From the NCBI GenBank assembly GCA_041396985.1, contig JAWKXO010000005.1, forward strand, positions 62,001 to 126,000: a DNA stretch of 64,000 nucleotides, given 5' to 3'. This document shows positions 1 to 9,793 of the stretch, piece after piece (position 1 is the stretch's first letter; each line of letters begins with the position of its first letter). The notes under the pieces were generated by a model that worked only from the letters and a program-made list of their open reading frames with translations, was not told where the DNA came from and did not search any database. The translations under genes were made by a program, and so were the position numbers. Source of the DNA: Emcibacteraceae bacterium. GTDB taxonomy: Bacteria; Pseudomonadota; Alphaproteobacteria; Sphingomonadales; Emcibacteraceae.

Positions 1-2131
1 CCACAGTTGTTTTGCGCCCGGTATAATGACGGGCCAGCCGAAGCGCCAGTTCATTGGCTTCCGAGCCGGAATTGGTAAAAAACATCACTGAAAGCGGGTC
101 CGGCATGGTGTTGATCACCCGTGCAGCAAGCTTATTGATCCCGTCATAAAGATAACGTGAATTGGTATTAAGTTTTGTCGCCTGCTCACACAGGGCACTC
201 ACTACATGGGGGTTACAGTGGCCGACATGGGTAATATTATTAACGCAGTCAAGAAACGCCCTGCCTGAAGCATCATAAAGATAGGCCCCCTTACCGCGGA
301 CAATATGCAGATGCTTTTTATAGGCAACGCTCAAGGACGGGGCCAGCACCTTACGGCGGGCTTCCATCATGCCCTCAACGCTTAGGTCCGGTTTTTCAAA
401 GCTTTCGGGTATAAATCCTAAAATCAGATTGGGATCAGGACAGATTTCCTGCCAGACGTCCCAGACGGCGGGTGAACAGATGCCGGGATAATTTCCGTCC
501 TCAATATCAAGCAGGTCGGAAATCAGCTGAAAATGCAGATGCGGTGTCCAGCCGCCATTTTCATGAATTTCACCCAATGTGGCGATATAATCCCCGGCCT
601 TAACCATATCCCCCGGCTTTAATTGGCTGGTGCTTTGGCGGTTCAAATGACCATAAAGTGTGTAAAATTCCGGTCCGTCGCCGATTTTATGACTTAAAAT
701 AAGCACGGTGCCATAATCAAAAGGAAGATCATTGCTGGCAATGCTGATGACTTTACCGTCAAGCGGCGCATATATTTTTTCTGGAGCCCGCAACCAGATA
801 TCAATGGCAAGATGGGTTGTGCGCGGTTCAGAACTCCCCACACCGTCAAAACCGCTGTCAAAAATGAATGATGTCCTGTTTTCACCGTAATTGCCAATCC
901 CGTAACGGGCATTGTTTTGGTCAAGAAAGTCTTTGACCCATTTCGCATGCTTTTGACCGTTCTGAATAAATTCGGTGCCTTCCGCGCCTTGCCGGTTATC
1001 AAAAAGCACACGCGGTTCGCTTTGAAGGTCAAAATCGAACATATTATGTCCGCTTATATTTTCCAGTGAGTTAACAATCGCATCAAAATTTCTTGTGGCG
1101 CGGTAACCGCCGGCTTTCCTCGCAAAAGCAGACAGAAACGGCAGGCCGATCTGTTTCACCCGTTTCAGGGTGCGAAGCGCCGGTGCCTGCGTCACCAGAA
1201 GATAGTCCTTATGTTCCTCGCTGCTTGCTTTTTTGGCCCGGTGCGTGGATATGCAGACGCTCATCACCAGCCGCATTGAGGCCAGATCAAAAAGCACCTC
1301 AAGCTCGTCTTCTGTCAGCCTGAATTCCTGTGCGTAGCCGCTGATCAGTGCCCTTGTCACCGCAAAGAAATCATCAACATCCATCATGGCATAGCCAAGG
1401 GTAATGGCCAGTTCATTGACCTGTTTGGCAAACAGCATGTCGCCAAAATCAATCAGTCCACTGATAGTGTCGCCCTTGATCACCAGGTTATAATTATTGG
1501 CGTCTGAATGAATAACGGCGGAACGCATTTTTTTAAGCCGGGGCAGCACATGATTTTGATAGCGCTCAAAATAACTTCTGATCAGCTCCCGGTTTTCTTC
1601 ATTTTCAATTTCGTCGGCATAGTCCCTGACATTGAGCGCAGCATCAAGGTTCCATAAAAAGTCCGGCTGATGGGCTTTGACATGACCGAATCCCTGCATT
1701 GCTTTCGAGAAACGGCCCATAAACTGCCCCAGATTCTGATAAAGGCTCAGGCTTTTTTCACTGTCCCCGAAAATGTCCCCTTTGAGAAAACTAATCAACC
1801 GGACATAATTTTCACCATGTTTGAATATTTCCTCGCCTGCCTTCCCCTTTATAACCGCTGGAACGGCAAGGGATGGATCAAGGTCGGCAATATGATTTAA
1901 CACCGCATTCTGAAATTCAAGAAAGGCCGGATCCTCGGCACGGTTGGCAATTTTAAGCACATAGTCACCATCCTCGGTGCTCAGTCGGGCATTTTGATCC
2001 CGTTCACTGACCAGCGTTTTTATAGTGCCGGTTTTGCCGAAATATTTGTTCGCAATTTTTGCGAGTTCATCAGGGCTATATGACGGTGGGCGGCTTTCAA
2101 AAACTTCCATTTCTGTGCTTTCACTATGCAT
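1..2131 (-). CDS. Phosphotransferase / M23 peptidase / class III aminotransferase fusion (partial, 3' end outside window)
   Basis: The reading frame opens at ATG 2131 and runs off the left edge after about 710 codons. The N-terminal third is an APH/choline-kinase-like fold: Brenner-type motif HSDANNYN near residue 206 and IDFGD near 230. The middle is an M23 (LytM-like) metallopeptidase domain with the zinc motif HLAID near residue 438 and HLHF near 533. From about residue 585 a class III PLP aminotransferase begins (YDASGRAFLDCVNN, SGSEANELALRLAR); the PLP lysine lies beyond the edge. Proteins with an APH domain, M23 domain and class III aminotransferase in one chain exist in proteobacteria and relate to ethanolamine-phosphate phospho-lyase-like enzymes. 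The substrate cannot be read from sequence; phosphorylation of an amino alcohol followed by PLP chemistry is an inference. No signal peptide is visible. Confidence 0.85.
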   Translation of the reverse strand, partial: MHSESTEMEVFESRPPSYSPDELAKIANKYFGKTGTIKTLVSERDQNARLSTEDGDYVLKIANRAEDPAFLEFQNAVLNHIADLDPSLAVPAVIKGKAGEEIFKHGENYVRLISFLKGDIFGDSEKSLSLYQNLGQFMGRFSKAMQGFGHVKAHQPDFLWNLDAALNVRDYADEIENEENRELIRSYFERYQNHVLPRLKKMRSAVIHSDANNYNLVIKGDTISGLIDFGDMLFAKQVNELAITLGYAMMDVDDFFAVTRALISGYAQEFRLTEDELEVLFDLASMRLVMSVCISTHRAKKASSEEHKDYLLVTQAPALRTLKRVKQIGLPFLSAFARKAGGYRATRNFDAIVNSLENISGHNMFDFDLQSEPRVLFDNRQGAEGTEFIQNGQKHAKWVKDFLDQNNARYGIGNYGENRTSFIFDSGFDGVGSSEPRTTHLAIDIWLRAPEKIYAPLDGKVISIASNDLPFDYGTVLILSHKIGDGPEFYTLYGHLNRQSTSQLKPGDMVKAGDYIATLGEIHENGGWTPHLHFQLISDLLDIEDGNYPGICSPAVWDVWQEICPDPNLILGFIPESFEKPDLSVEGMMEARRKVLAPSLSVAYKKHLHIVRGKGAYLYDASGRAFLDCVNNITHVGHCNPHVVSALCEQATKLNTNSRYLYDGINKLAARVINTMPDPLSVMFFTNSGSEANELALRLARHYTGRKTTV

Positions 2132-2314
2132 TTATTTCAGATGCGCACACCATAGCAGGCATTTATTGCCCTGTAAATTTACAAAAGGCAGTTCTTGCGA
2201 CAGTTTTTATCACCATAATCCGTTGATTTATGAGAAAAAATCATCAATCCGATGAGAGGCGCATAATGGCATGTTATTTGCTTTAAATAATAAGGCGTTA
2301 CAAAGGAAAAAAAT

Positions 2315-5300
2315 ATGTCAGATGAAAATTCATTTCAGTTAATTGGCTTCGGTGCTGATCTGCTTGGCGCTTATTACAGCGCAAGGCAACAGACAAATTC
2401 ATTGCTGACATTGCCATCGGTTCAGTCAAATGTATCATTGAGCAAAACCAACAATGCCTTAACACCCTGGGATCAGGATAGTGCTGTTGAAAGTGAGCGG
2501 GCTGGGGAAAATCTTTCCTCAAATGCTCTCTATAAACTGCTGACCAAGGATTATTCGGCAATCGCCAATAAAGACGAATTTATCAATAAACTGACCAATT
2601 CAGTATCCAAATCCAGCCTTGATGTTGATAGCAAGGGACTATTCACCCTTTATAACGCACTTAGGGATTTAAAAACCATTGCCGACTATGCGGGGGATGC
2701 CAGAACCTCAGAAAGTAAAATGGCGGCCCTTGAAGAACAGTTCAAACTTGGACTTTCGCAGGTGAAGGATTTTATCAGCACCGAAGATTTTAATAAGCTT
2801 ACTCTTCTTTTCGGGGAAAAGAAAAATGGTGTAACGGCACAGGCAGGACTTGGGAAAAAGGAATATGATTTTGTCGGCCCAATTATCCATGAAGGGGAAA
2901 TTGATGATCCGCTTTCAAAACTTTCCGGCGGGGAAACCTTTACCCTTACCATTACCACTAAAAAAACCGTTGCCGGGGTCACGACTGACGTAAATCAGGA
3001 TTTTAATTTTACCATTCCCACGGTTGCTGAAGACCGTACGCTTGAAGCCCTTACCGCACAGATTAACGCAAAAATCCAGAGCATAAAAACAACCAATGAT
3101 GATGGTGAGGAAGTCCCGCTTTATAATACCCGCTTTTTTGCCGAGGAAGTTGAAAAAAATAAATTTGCGCTCAGGATAAAAACCGAGTTCAGTGAAGAAC
3201 TGAGCTTTTCCGCCCCTGATACGGAACCCGCACTTTATATCACCGGAAATGTTAACCGGATTGATCTGACCACCAAGGAAGTAAATACGGATGTGCCGAC
3301 CACGGCATTTGTCACCAAACTGACCAATCTTTCTGATGCACAGGCAACGCAGGAGTATCAAAAGTCGATTTTTGCCACCGACGGTGAGGCTCTGCTGCTT
3401 CCGGAAAAATCCCTGACCACAAAGGTTGATCCGCTTGACAGGGCATCAGAAACCCTCACCACGGCGATTGCGACTGACAGTTCTGGAAATTATTATACCA
3501 TCGGTTCAACCGATGGGCGCTTTGCCAACCACTTAAACACATCGGAAGACGGCGACGCGTTCCTGAATAAATATGATGCCAGTGGCAAACTGCTGTGGAG
3601 CCGCCTTGTTGGCAGCCAGGGACAGGGCAGCAGTTACGCAATCACCGTTGATGCAAACGATAACGTGATCATCGCTGGTCAGGCCGACAAGCTTGAAAAA
3701 GGTAAAAGCAATGATCCCCTCGCCCTCAGCAGTAATCTTTTTTCCGGAAAGGACAGTTTTGTTATTAAATATAACAGCGTCGGTACACAGCAATGGATGT
3801 ATTTAAATGATAAATACGGAACCGACGGAGCCGCGGGCATCACCACTGATGCGGATGGCAATGTTTATGTGACCGGAAAAAAGAATGCTTATGAGCTTTC
3901 GACGACCATTCCTGTCGGCAGCGATAATGCCTATGTTCTTAAACTGGACGCTGCGGACGGAGAAAAAACCGATTATGTGGAAATCGGGTCATCAGACAGT
4001 GATTACGGAAAATCAATTGCTGTTGCCGCAGACGGCAATATCATTGTCGGCACTGAAGAAAATGGCCATTTCATTTTGCAGAAGCTGGATAAAAATGATC
4101 TTTCCACGTCCCTATGGTCCTATGATTATGGTGATCTGGGCGTTGGTGGCCAGGTTGATAAAATTGTCGTTGAGGGAAGCCGGATTTATGTATCCGGCAG
4201 CAGCAGTAACAGTTTGACGGGCGGGGGAACTGAAATTGACGCGCCCATAGGCGGGGTTGATAATTTTGTTCTTGCCATTGATGATGCGGGGGGCAGTGCC
4301 AGTGCCGACTGGACCAAATTTATTGGCAGCAGCGGCACGGATAGAAATGGGTCACTTACTGTTTCGGATGGCAAGATTTATATTGCCGGCACCACAAACG
4401 GAAATGTTGATGGCAATGGACTTCAGGGCGGTACTGACAGTTTTGCAACAAAAATTGACGGAACCAGCGGGGCAACCGACTGGATCAAGCAAATTGGTTA
4501 TTCAACAGAAAACAGGGAAGCAACCGGCATTGCCTTTGCCACGCAGGGGTCATCAGTCCTGAGTAAACTGGGCCTTCCCATGGGGCAGTTTGATGAAGAT
4601 GAAAAAAGAACTATTGAAACCCAGACAACGGCCCGTGCCGGAGATTATTTTTATATCAAGGTCAATGGACTGATCACCAAAAAGATTGAAATTAAACAGG
4701 GTGATACCTACAGGACCCTTGCCAACAGGATTAACCAGGCATCCTTCAGATATTTAAATGCATCGGTCTCCTTCAGTTCCGGCAGCAGTACCGATTATGG
4801 AGTTGCCGAGCAGGAAGAATTTGATGCCAAAGCGGTTATTGCGGAAAAGCTTAAAAAAATTCAGAATGAAAGAAACGGGATTACCGAAGCGGAAGAGTTT
4901 GAAGTTGCCCCCCTCACCACTTACGGAAACAGTTTGAAAATTGCGACAAAATCGGGCGGCCGGGTCGAAATTATTGCCGGACGCGGTGAGCAGGATGCCC
5001 TTAAAAAACTGGGGCTTGAACCAACCCTTGTTCTTTCAACGGAAGAGCTTTTCAACCTGAATGCAAATGGTGATGAAAATGACTCGGTAAAAATCGGTGG
5101 GGTGTTTGCATTCAAGCTGGATGACCGCTTTTCTGTCGCTGATAAGCGGGAAGCCCGATATGTGGCTCAACAGCTTGACTATGCTATCGGTATTGTCAAG
5201 TCAGCTTATCGGTCACTCACCTATGATCCGGTTGCGGAGCAGCTTAAAAAGGATGCAGCGAGAAATACCGATGGCCCGGTGCCCCCATATTTACAGAAAC

Positions 5301-5374
5301 AACTTGCCAATTACCAGGACGGGTTAAACCGACTGAATACACTATTGCCTCAATCGGGGTCACTGATCGTTTAA
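2315..5374 (+). CDS. Large beta-propeller (SBBP-repeat) protein, FlaEY-like
   Basis: This 1019-residue protein starts at ATG 2315 behind AAAGGA. Residues about 385-750 carry repeated blades of the type DSSGNYYTIGST, DANDNVIIAGQ, DADGNVYVTGK, VSDGKIYIAGTT, each followed by D-F-x-x-K-Y/D-x-x-G: the SBBP beta-propeller signature. The first 150 residues are helical and polar. The segments around 200-330 and 790-1000 are beta-rich and have a flagellar-hook-like feel (GGETFTLTITTKK; YRTLANRINQASFRYLNASV). No N-terminal signal peptide is seen. Proteins of this size and composition are annotated FlaEY in Caulobacter and relatives; I recall this annotation and could not check it by alignment. The role may be surface or flagellum-related. 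It is monocistronic and ends in a clear bidirectional terminator. Confidence 0.7.
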   Translation: MSDENSFQLIGFGADLLGAYYSARQQTNSLLTLPSVQSNVSLSKTNNALTPWDQDSAVESERAGENLSSNALYKLLTKDYSAIANKDEFINKLTNSVSKSSLDVDSKGLFTLYNALRDLKTIADYAGDARTSESKMAALEEQFKLGLSQVKDFISTEDFNKLTLLFGEKKNGVTAQAGLGKKEYDFVGPIIHEGEIDDPLSKLSGGETFTLTITTKKTVAGVTTDVNQDFNFTIPTVAEDRTLEALTAQINAKIQSIKTTNDDGEEVPLYNTRFFAEEVEKNKFALRIKTEFSEELSFSAPDTEPALYITGNVNRIDLTTKEVNTDVPTTAFVTKLTNLSDAQATQEYQKSIFATDGEALLLPEKSLTTKVDPLDRASETLTTAIATDSSGNYYTIGSTDGRFANHLNTSEDGDAFLNKYDASGKLLWSRLVGSQGQGSSYAITVDANDNVIIAGQADKLEKGKSNDPLALSSNLFSGKDSFVIKYNSVGTQQWMYLNDKYGTDGAAGITTDADGNVYVTGKKNAYELSTTIPVGSDNAYVLKLDAADGEKTDYVEIGSSDSDYGKSIAVAADGNIIVGTEENGHFILQKLDKNDLSTSLWSYDYGDLGVGGQVDKIVVEGSRIYVSGSSSNSLTGGGTEIDAPIGGVDNFVLAIDDAGGSASADWTKFIGSSGTDRNGSLTVSDGKIYIAGTTNGNVDGNGLQGGTDSFATKIDGTSGATDWIKQIGYSTENREATGIAFATQGSSVLSKLGLPMGQFDEDEKRTIETQTTARAGDYFYIKVNGLITKKIEIKQGDTYRTLANRINQASFRYLNASVSFSSGSSTDYGVAEQEEFDAKAVIAEKLKKIQNERNGITEAEEFEVAPLTTYGNSLKIATKSGGRVEIIAGRGEQDALKKLGLEPTLVLSTEELFNLNANGDENDSVKIGGVFAFKLDDRFSVADKREARYVAQQLDYAIGIVKSAYRSLTYDPVAEQLKKDAARNTDGPVPPYLQKQLANYQDGLNRLNTLLPQSGSLIV

Positions 5375-5405
5375 AAAAAGCGGATTAATGAATAACCCGC
5401 TTTTT
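5375..5405. terminator. Bidirectional intrinsic terminator
   Basis: Stem AAAAAGCGG (5375-5383) pairs with CCGCTTTTT (5397-5405) around a 13-nt loop, with A-run and T-run on either side. It lies between the convergent beta-propeller gene and the chemotaxis receptor gene and can serve both. Confidence 0.8.
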
Positions 5406-5419
5406 AAATTGTGACTGGC

Positions 5420-7015
5420 TTATTTAAGCATTTTTCCAACTTCAAGATTAAGGCTGTCCGCAAGGGACACGAGAAGTTCAGAAGCTGCCATGATGGCTTT
5501 TCCGGCTTCCCCGGTTTCTGTTGAAGCGGTAAGGATATCAGTGATTGAAGAGGACACTTCCTGAGCACCTTTTGCCGCTTCATGAACGTTTGAGCTGATT
5601 TCACGGGTTGCATTGCCCTGTTCTTCGACAGCGCCGGCAATGGCCGTTGAAATTTCACTAACCTGCATAACTGTTGCCTGAATTGACTGAATGGCTTCGA
5701 CAACACTTTGGGTTTCTGATTGGATATTATCCACCTGCTCTTTAATTTCAATGGTCGCAGTTGCGGTCTGACCGGCAAGTTTTTTAACTTCCCCTGCGAC
5801 GACAGCAAATCCCTTGCCGGCTTCCCCGGCACGGGCAGATTCAATCGTTGCATTGAGCGCCAGCAGATTTGTCTGTGCGGCAATATCGGTGATCAGATTA
5901 ACCACATTGCCGATTTTACTTGATGCTTCAGCAAGACCGGAAACCGTTTTAATGGATTCTTCCGTCTTCGCTTCTGCTTCAGCACTGATCGTGGCGGCAT
6001 GGGACACCTGTTTTGAAATTTCATCAATACTTGCCGAAAGTTCTTCAGTAGCAGCGGCCACCGTTTGGGAATTTACCGAGGATTGCTCTGCTGCCGCGGA
6101 TATTGCCCCTGATAGTCGGATGCAATGTTCTGAATTTTCCTGCATTTTTGAAGCATTATCACTTAATTCCTTTGCTTCCGTATGGACAGACTGAACCGCT
6201 TCCTGAACCGCTTTTTCAACACCGACCTGTGCAGTGATAATGGACCAGGTGACCATTGGTGCAAGATAATTGCCGTCTGCATCAATAATGGCACTGACAT
6301 TCAGATCAAGAATTTCCGGGCCAACATTAATACGCGCACTCCAGGGGAGATTTTTCGGATCGCTAAGGATTTTTTGCTGATGTGCGGGATTTTTATGAAA
6401 CACATCAATACAGGTTCCCACCAGCTGATCCGCTTTTATCGGTAAATATTTTTCCAATGTGCGAAGGGTATTGATGCAGGTTTCGTTGGCATAAGTAATA
6501 ACAAAAGTTTTCGGATCGCACATCATCGCATTGATTGGCATTTTATCAATCATTTGTGTAAGGCGTGCTGTTGCCGCTTCGGTTTTTACTTTGTCGGTGA
6601 TAATTGACCAGCTCAGTGCTGCATAGATATAATTCTGACTTTCATCAAAAATGGGATTAACCAGAAGATCAAGGATCTCGGGACCCACATTAATCCGTGC
6701 ACTATGGGGCAGATTGTCGGGATTTGCCAGCAATGCCCGTTGATGTGCGGGATTTTTATGAAAGATGTCAATGCAGGACCCTACAAGGTCCTCTGCCTTG
6801 ATGGGCAGATACTCTTCCAGAGTTCTGAGCGTTTCTATGCTTGTAGAATTGGCATAGGTAATTTCAAGTGTTTGCGGGTCACAAAGCATGACATTAAGGG
6901 GTAAGCCCTCAATGACTCTCATGAATTCAGTTGACGGTGCTTTACCTGACTTAACCTCAGTATTAGGGGTCAAAGCAAGTGTATCATTTTCTTTCTTACG
7001 ATTATTAAAAAACAT
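5420..7015 (-). CDS. Soluble methyl-accepting chemotaxis protein with two PAS-like domains
   Basis: This is a cytoplasmic chemoreceptor of 531 residues with no transmembrane segment. Two consecutive PAS-like modules (about residues 35-130 and 155-255) share the pattern MxCDPxTxxITYAN ... CIDxFHKNPAHQ ... SARINVGPEILDL, so they arose by duplication. The C-terminal signalling domain has the canonical hairpin tip region (DIAAQTNLLALNATIESARA, then GKGFAVVAGEVKKLAGQT). A GTG at 7024 in the same frame is possible, but ATG 7015 sits 8 nt behind GAGGG and is preferred. The repeated PAS modules may bind a small ligand or cofactor such as haem or flavin; nothing in the sequence decides which. It would feed a CheA/CheW array not present in this window. 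Confidence 0.9.
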   Translation of the reverse strand: MFFNNRKKENDTLALTPNTEVKSGKAPSTEFMRVIEGLPLNVMLCDPQTLEITYANSTSIETLRTLEEYLPIKAEDLVGSCIDIFHKNPAHQRALLANPDNLPHSARINVGPEILDLLVNPIFDESQNYIYAALSWSIITDKVKTEAATARLTQMIDKMPINAMMCDPKTFVITYANETCINTLRTLEKYLPIKADQLVGTCIDVFHKNPAHQQKILSDPKNLPWSARINVGPEILDLNVSAIIDADGNYLAPMVTWSIITAQVGVEKAVQEAVQSVHTEAKELSDNASKMQENSEHCIRLSGAISAAAEQSSVNSQTVAAATEELSASIDEISKQVSHAATISAEAEAKTEESIKTVSGLAEASSKIGNVVNLITDIAAQTNLLALNATIESARAGEAGKGFAVVAGEVKKLAGQTATATIEIKEQVDNIQSETQSVVEAIQSIQATVMQVSEISTAIAGAVEEQGNATREISSNVHEAAKGAQEVSSSITDILTASTETGEAGKAIMAASELLVSLADSLNLEVGKMLK

Positions 7016-7080
7016 TTTTATCACCCTCGTTATATTTGCAAAACAGAATATTCGTATATTAGGATTTTGCCTATTATTTA

Positions 7081-7103
7081 AACATGTATATAAAAAACAT
7101 GTT
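7081..7103. repeat. Inverted repeat in divergent promoter region
   Basis: AACATGT (7081-7087) and its exact reverse complement ACATGTT (7097-7103) are separated by 9 nt of AT. They lie 66 bp upstream of the chemoreceptor start and 129 bp upstream of the class V aminotransferase. It is a possible operator, but a 7-bp dyad in AT-rich DNA may be chance. Confidence 0.35.
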
Positions 7104-7231
7104 AAATTTTAATTAACGATAAAAATTGGTTAACCTTACTGGATCATGAGGAAAGAAAAATAAATTTAAGAATATGGAAAAGGCCGGACATTAAGTGTAA
7201 AAGAAAAAATAATGAATTTAAGCAATGCCGG

Positions 7232-8425
7232 ATGATAAACATGATTAAAAATGACGGGTTTGATACTGCTTCAGAATTGCCCCATAAGGACGCCTTCTTC
7301 CCGATCAGGGGCGTATATTTCAATGCGGGTGTCCAACACCCAGTAAGCCGGGCGAGTGCCGCCGCCGCGAAAGAGTATATCCGTTATAAAGGGTTTCACA
7401 CGGATATGGATTATGATCCGGCCGCCATGCGGAGTAACGTCATCGGAAAATTTGCAAAACTGGTCAATGCAGAACCGGATGAGTTGACACTGGTCGGCAG
7501 CACCACGGCCGGTGAAAATCTGATTATTCAGGCGCTTGATCTGGTGGCTAAGGGCGGCAGGGTTGTGACCGACGATCTTCATTATTTTGGATCCTATCAG
7601 ATTTATGGTGAGCTGAAAAAACAGGGTGTCCAGGTTATCACCATCAGAAATATTAATGGTGATATTGATTATAAAGCCTATGAGGAAGCGATTACAAATC
7701 AGACCACGTTGGTGGCGCTGTCTAGTGTTTCAACATTTAACGGCCATCAGCATGACTTAAAAAGAATTTGCAAGCTTGCCCATTCGCGCGGCGCCCTTGT
7801 TTATGCTGACGCAATTCATCATATCGGCGCAACCCCGTTCGATGTAAAGGACAGTGGGGTTGATTTTATGTCCTGCGGAACATTCAAATGGCTGATGGGG
7901 GATCAGGGGTCAGGATTTTTATATGTCCGCCGTGATAGGCTCAAGTCATTAAAGCGACCGGTTTATGGCAAGCGGCAGGTCAGAAACCTTGTAACCCATG
8001 TTTTTCCCGGTGATGAAATCACCACCGACGATAATGTCTATGAATATGATCTGGCCGAAAATACCGAAGGGTATTTTTCAATATGGAGCGAGCCACGCAT
8101 TGTTATTGCCCAGCTTGACCAGTCGCTGGAATATCTTCTTGCTGTCGGTGTGGACCGTATTACCGCCTATCGCCAGCCAATGTTACGGTTTTTAAGAAAA
8201 GAAATTGAAGCGCTTGGCTATAAATGCCTGACCCCGGGGCGGATGATCACACCGATCCTGACATTTGACTGTGCCGACGCAGCAAAAAGGCTCGGTCCCC
8301 TATTTTCAGAAGCCGACATAAAAGCAAGCCTTTATAAAGGGCATTTCCGCATTGCGGTATCCGTTTATAATGATATGGCTGACGCGGCCTATTTTGTAAA
8401 AACGCTGGCCAGGCTAAAAAATTAA
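7232..8425 (+). CDS. Class V aminotransferase family protein
   Basis: This is a PLP-dependent fold-type I enzyme of 397 residues of the class V (NifS/isopenicillin-N-epimerase-like) group. Visible motifs: VYFNAGVQHPVS near the N terminus (substrate/phosphate end), STTAGENLIIQAL (PLP phosphate cup), YADAIHHIGATPFD (Asp contacting the pyridine nitrogen, His following) and SCGTFKWLMGDQGSGF with the Schiff-base lysine. The cysteine-persulfide loop of desulfurases is not evident, so an amino-acid lyase, epimerase or kynureninase-like reaction is more likely. ATG 7232 and ATG 7241 are both possible; the second has GGATGAT upstream. Its stop codon abuts the stop of the next, convergent gene with no spacer. 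Confidence 0.8.
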   Translation: MINMIKNDGFDTASELPHKDAFFPIRGVYFNAGVQHPVSRASAAAAKEYIRYKGFHTDMDYDPAAMRSNVIGKFAKLVNAEPDELTLVGSTTAGENLIIQALDLVAKGGRVVTDDLHYFGSYQIYGELKKQGVQVITIRNINGDIDYKAYEEAITNQTTLVALSSVSTFNGHQHDLKRICKLAHSRGALVYADAIHHIGATPFDVKDSGVDFMSCGTFKWLMGDQGSGFLYVRRDRLKSLKRPVYGKRQVRNLVTHVFPGDEITTDDNVYEYDLAENTEGYFSIWSEPRIVIAQLDQSLEYLLAVGVDRITAYRQPMLRFLRKEIEALGYKCLTPGRMITPILTFDCADAAKRLGPLFSEADIKASLYKGHFRIAVSVYNDMADAAYFVKTLARLKN

Positions 8426-9721
8426 TCAGGCTTGATTTTTATACCAGGCGATAAAATCAGTTTCTTCCATTGGTTTGCTGATGAGAAAGCCCTGATATTC
8501 ATCACAATTTGCCGCTTTGAGTATATCATACTGGCTTTTTGTTTCGACACCCATCGCCACAACACGAAGATCAAGGCTATGGCCCAAATGGATAATTGCT
8601 TCAAATATGGCTGTATTTTTCCTGTTTACCGGAACGTCTTTTAGAAATCCTCTGTCAATTTTGACTTCATCAATATTCAAATCTTTAAGGATTGACAGGC
8701 AGCTTAATCCGGAGCCGAACTTATCCAGTGAAAGCTGAAATCCATAAGATTTTATTTCCTTAAGGAGGGCGGCAGCCAGTTCAACATCATTTGTGATACT
8801 GTTTTCATTGATTTCCAGTATAATTTTTCCGGGGTTTTCCCGGTTCACTTCCGAAAGTGTGTAAAGTGCGGACAGCAGTTTCGCGCTGCCCTTAAATTCC
8901 ATATCTGAAATATTAATCGATATTGGTATATCAATGCCTGATTGTTGCCATTCCCCAATGATTTCACGCACCCGGCCTAAAACCCAGTTGCCGATTTCGG
9001 CGATGAGTGTGCTTTTTTCTGCCACCTTGATAAAGTCTGCAGGGCTGACAATATTACCGTCATTATCACGCATGCGAACCAGCGCTTCAACACCGGCAAC
9101 TTTGCCAGACTTAACATTGATTTTTGGCTGAAGCATAAGCAAAAACCGCTGATCTTCCAGCGTTTCAAGAATTGAATTCTTTATAGACTGTTGATCTTCA
9201 ATTTCCGCACCGAGTTCCTGATTATAATAACAATAATTATAATCCTGACGGGCCTTTGCCATTTGCAGGGCAATTCCGGAATTGGTCATGATTTCATCAA
9301 CTTCCATTGCGTCACCCGGCAGCAGGACAATACCGATATTGACAGTTGGTGAAATGGTCTGCCCGGAAATTTCACAGTCAAGGCTCAGATAATTATGAAC
9401 CTTAGTCATAACAATATGGACGTCTTCCGGCTTTTGGATGCTATTGGCAATGATGACAAATTTGTCGGTTTCAAACTGAATTGCGCTGTCCAAATCCCAT
9501 AGACTGTTTTTTATTCTTAAAGAAATCAGCTTTAAAAAAGCGTCTCGTGCTTCAATGCTGATTAAGTCCCCTAACGTAGAAAGCTCATCAATCTGGACAT
9601 ATAATACTGCGGCGTTGGAGGCATTGCGCCTAACCTGATTTAGGGTATCCTCCAACATGCTCCATAGATAGGTTCGGCCTGGTAGTCCTGTTAAAGGATC
9701 GTTATGGGTTGGCTCTTTCAT
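8426..9721 (-). CDS. Degenerate GGDEF-EAL protein
   Basis: This 431-residue cytoplasmic protein has an N-terminal GGDEF-like domain (DPLTGLPGRTYLWSMLED at residues 8-25) and a C-terminal EAL domain. The GGDEF signature is replaced by FETDKF, so cyclase activity is not expected. The EAL domain keeps GVEALVR, NISDMEF, EINENS and KIDRGF. It has LDKFGSG where active enzymes have DDFGTG, and AMGVET where they have EGVET, so a metal ligand and the conserved glutamate are lost. A c-di-GMP-binding or protein-interaction role is more likely than hydrolysis. No membrane segment or sensor domain precedes it. It is a stand-alone gene converging on the aminotransferase with zero spacing. Confidence 0.88.
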   Translation of the reverse strand: MKEPTHNDPLTGLPGRTYLWSMLEDTLNQVRRNASNAAVLYVQIDELSTLGDLISIEARDAFLKLISLRIKNSLWDLDSAIQFETDKFVIIANSIQKPEDVHIVMTKVHNYLSLDCEISGQTISPTVNIGIVLLPGDAMEVDEIMTNSGIALQMAKARQDYNYCYYNQELGAEIEDQQSIKNSILETLEDQRFLLMLQPKINVKSGKVAGVEALVRMRDNDGNIVSPADFIKVAEKSTLIAEIGNWVLGRVREIIGEWQQSGIDIPISINISDMEFKGSAKLLSALYTLSEVNRENPGKIILEINENSITNDVELAAALLKEIKSYGFQLSLDKFGSGLSCLSILKDLNIDEVKIDRGFLKDVPVNRKNTAIFEAIIHLGHSLDLRVVAMGVETKSQYDILKAANCDEYQGFLISKPMEETDFIAWYKNQA

Positions 9722-9793
9722 TGCTTTACCGTTATTATTATTTTTGTGGTATATATGCCTTCATTTAATTAATATTTCGCTAATATAAGAAAA

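Noticed and set aside
2915..3361. 148-codon open frame antisense to the beta-propeller gene
   Set aside because: It has no ribosome site and an unnatural composition, and it lies wholly inside a well-supported gene; it is a shadow frame.
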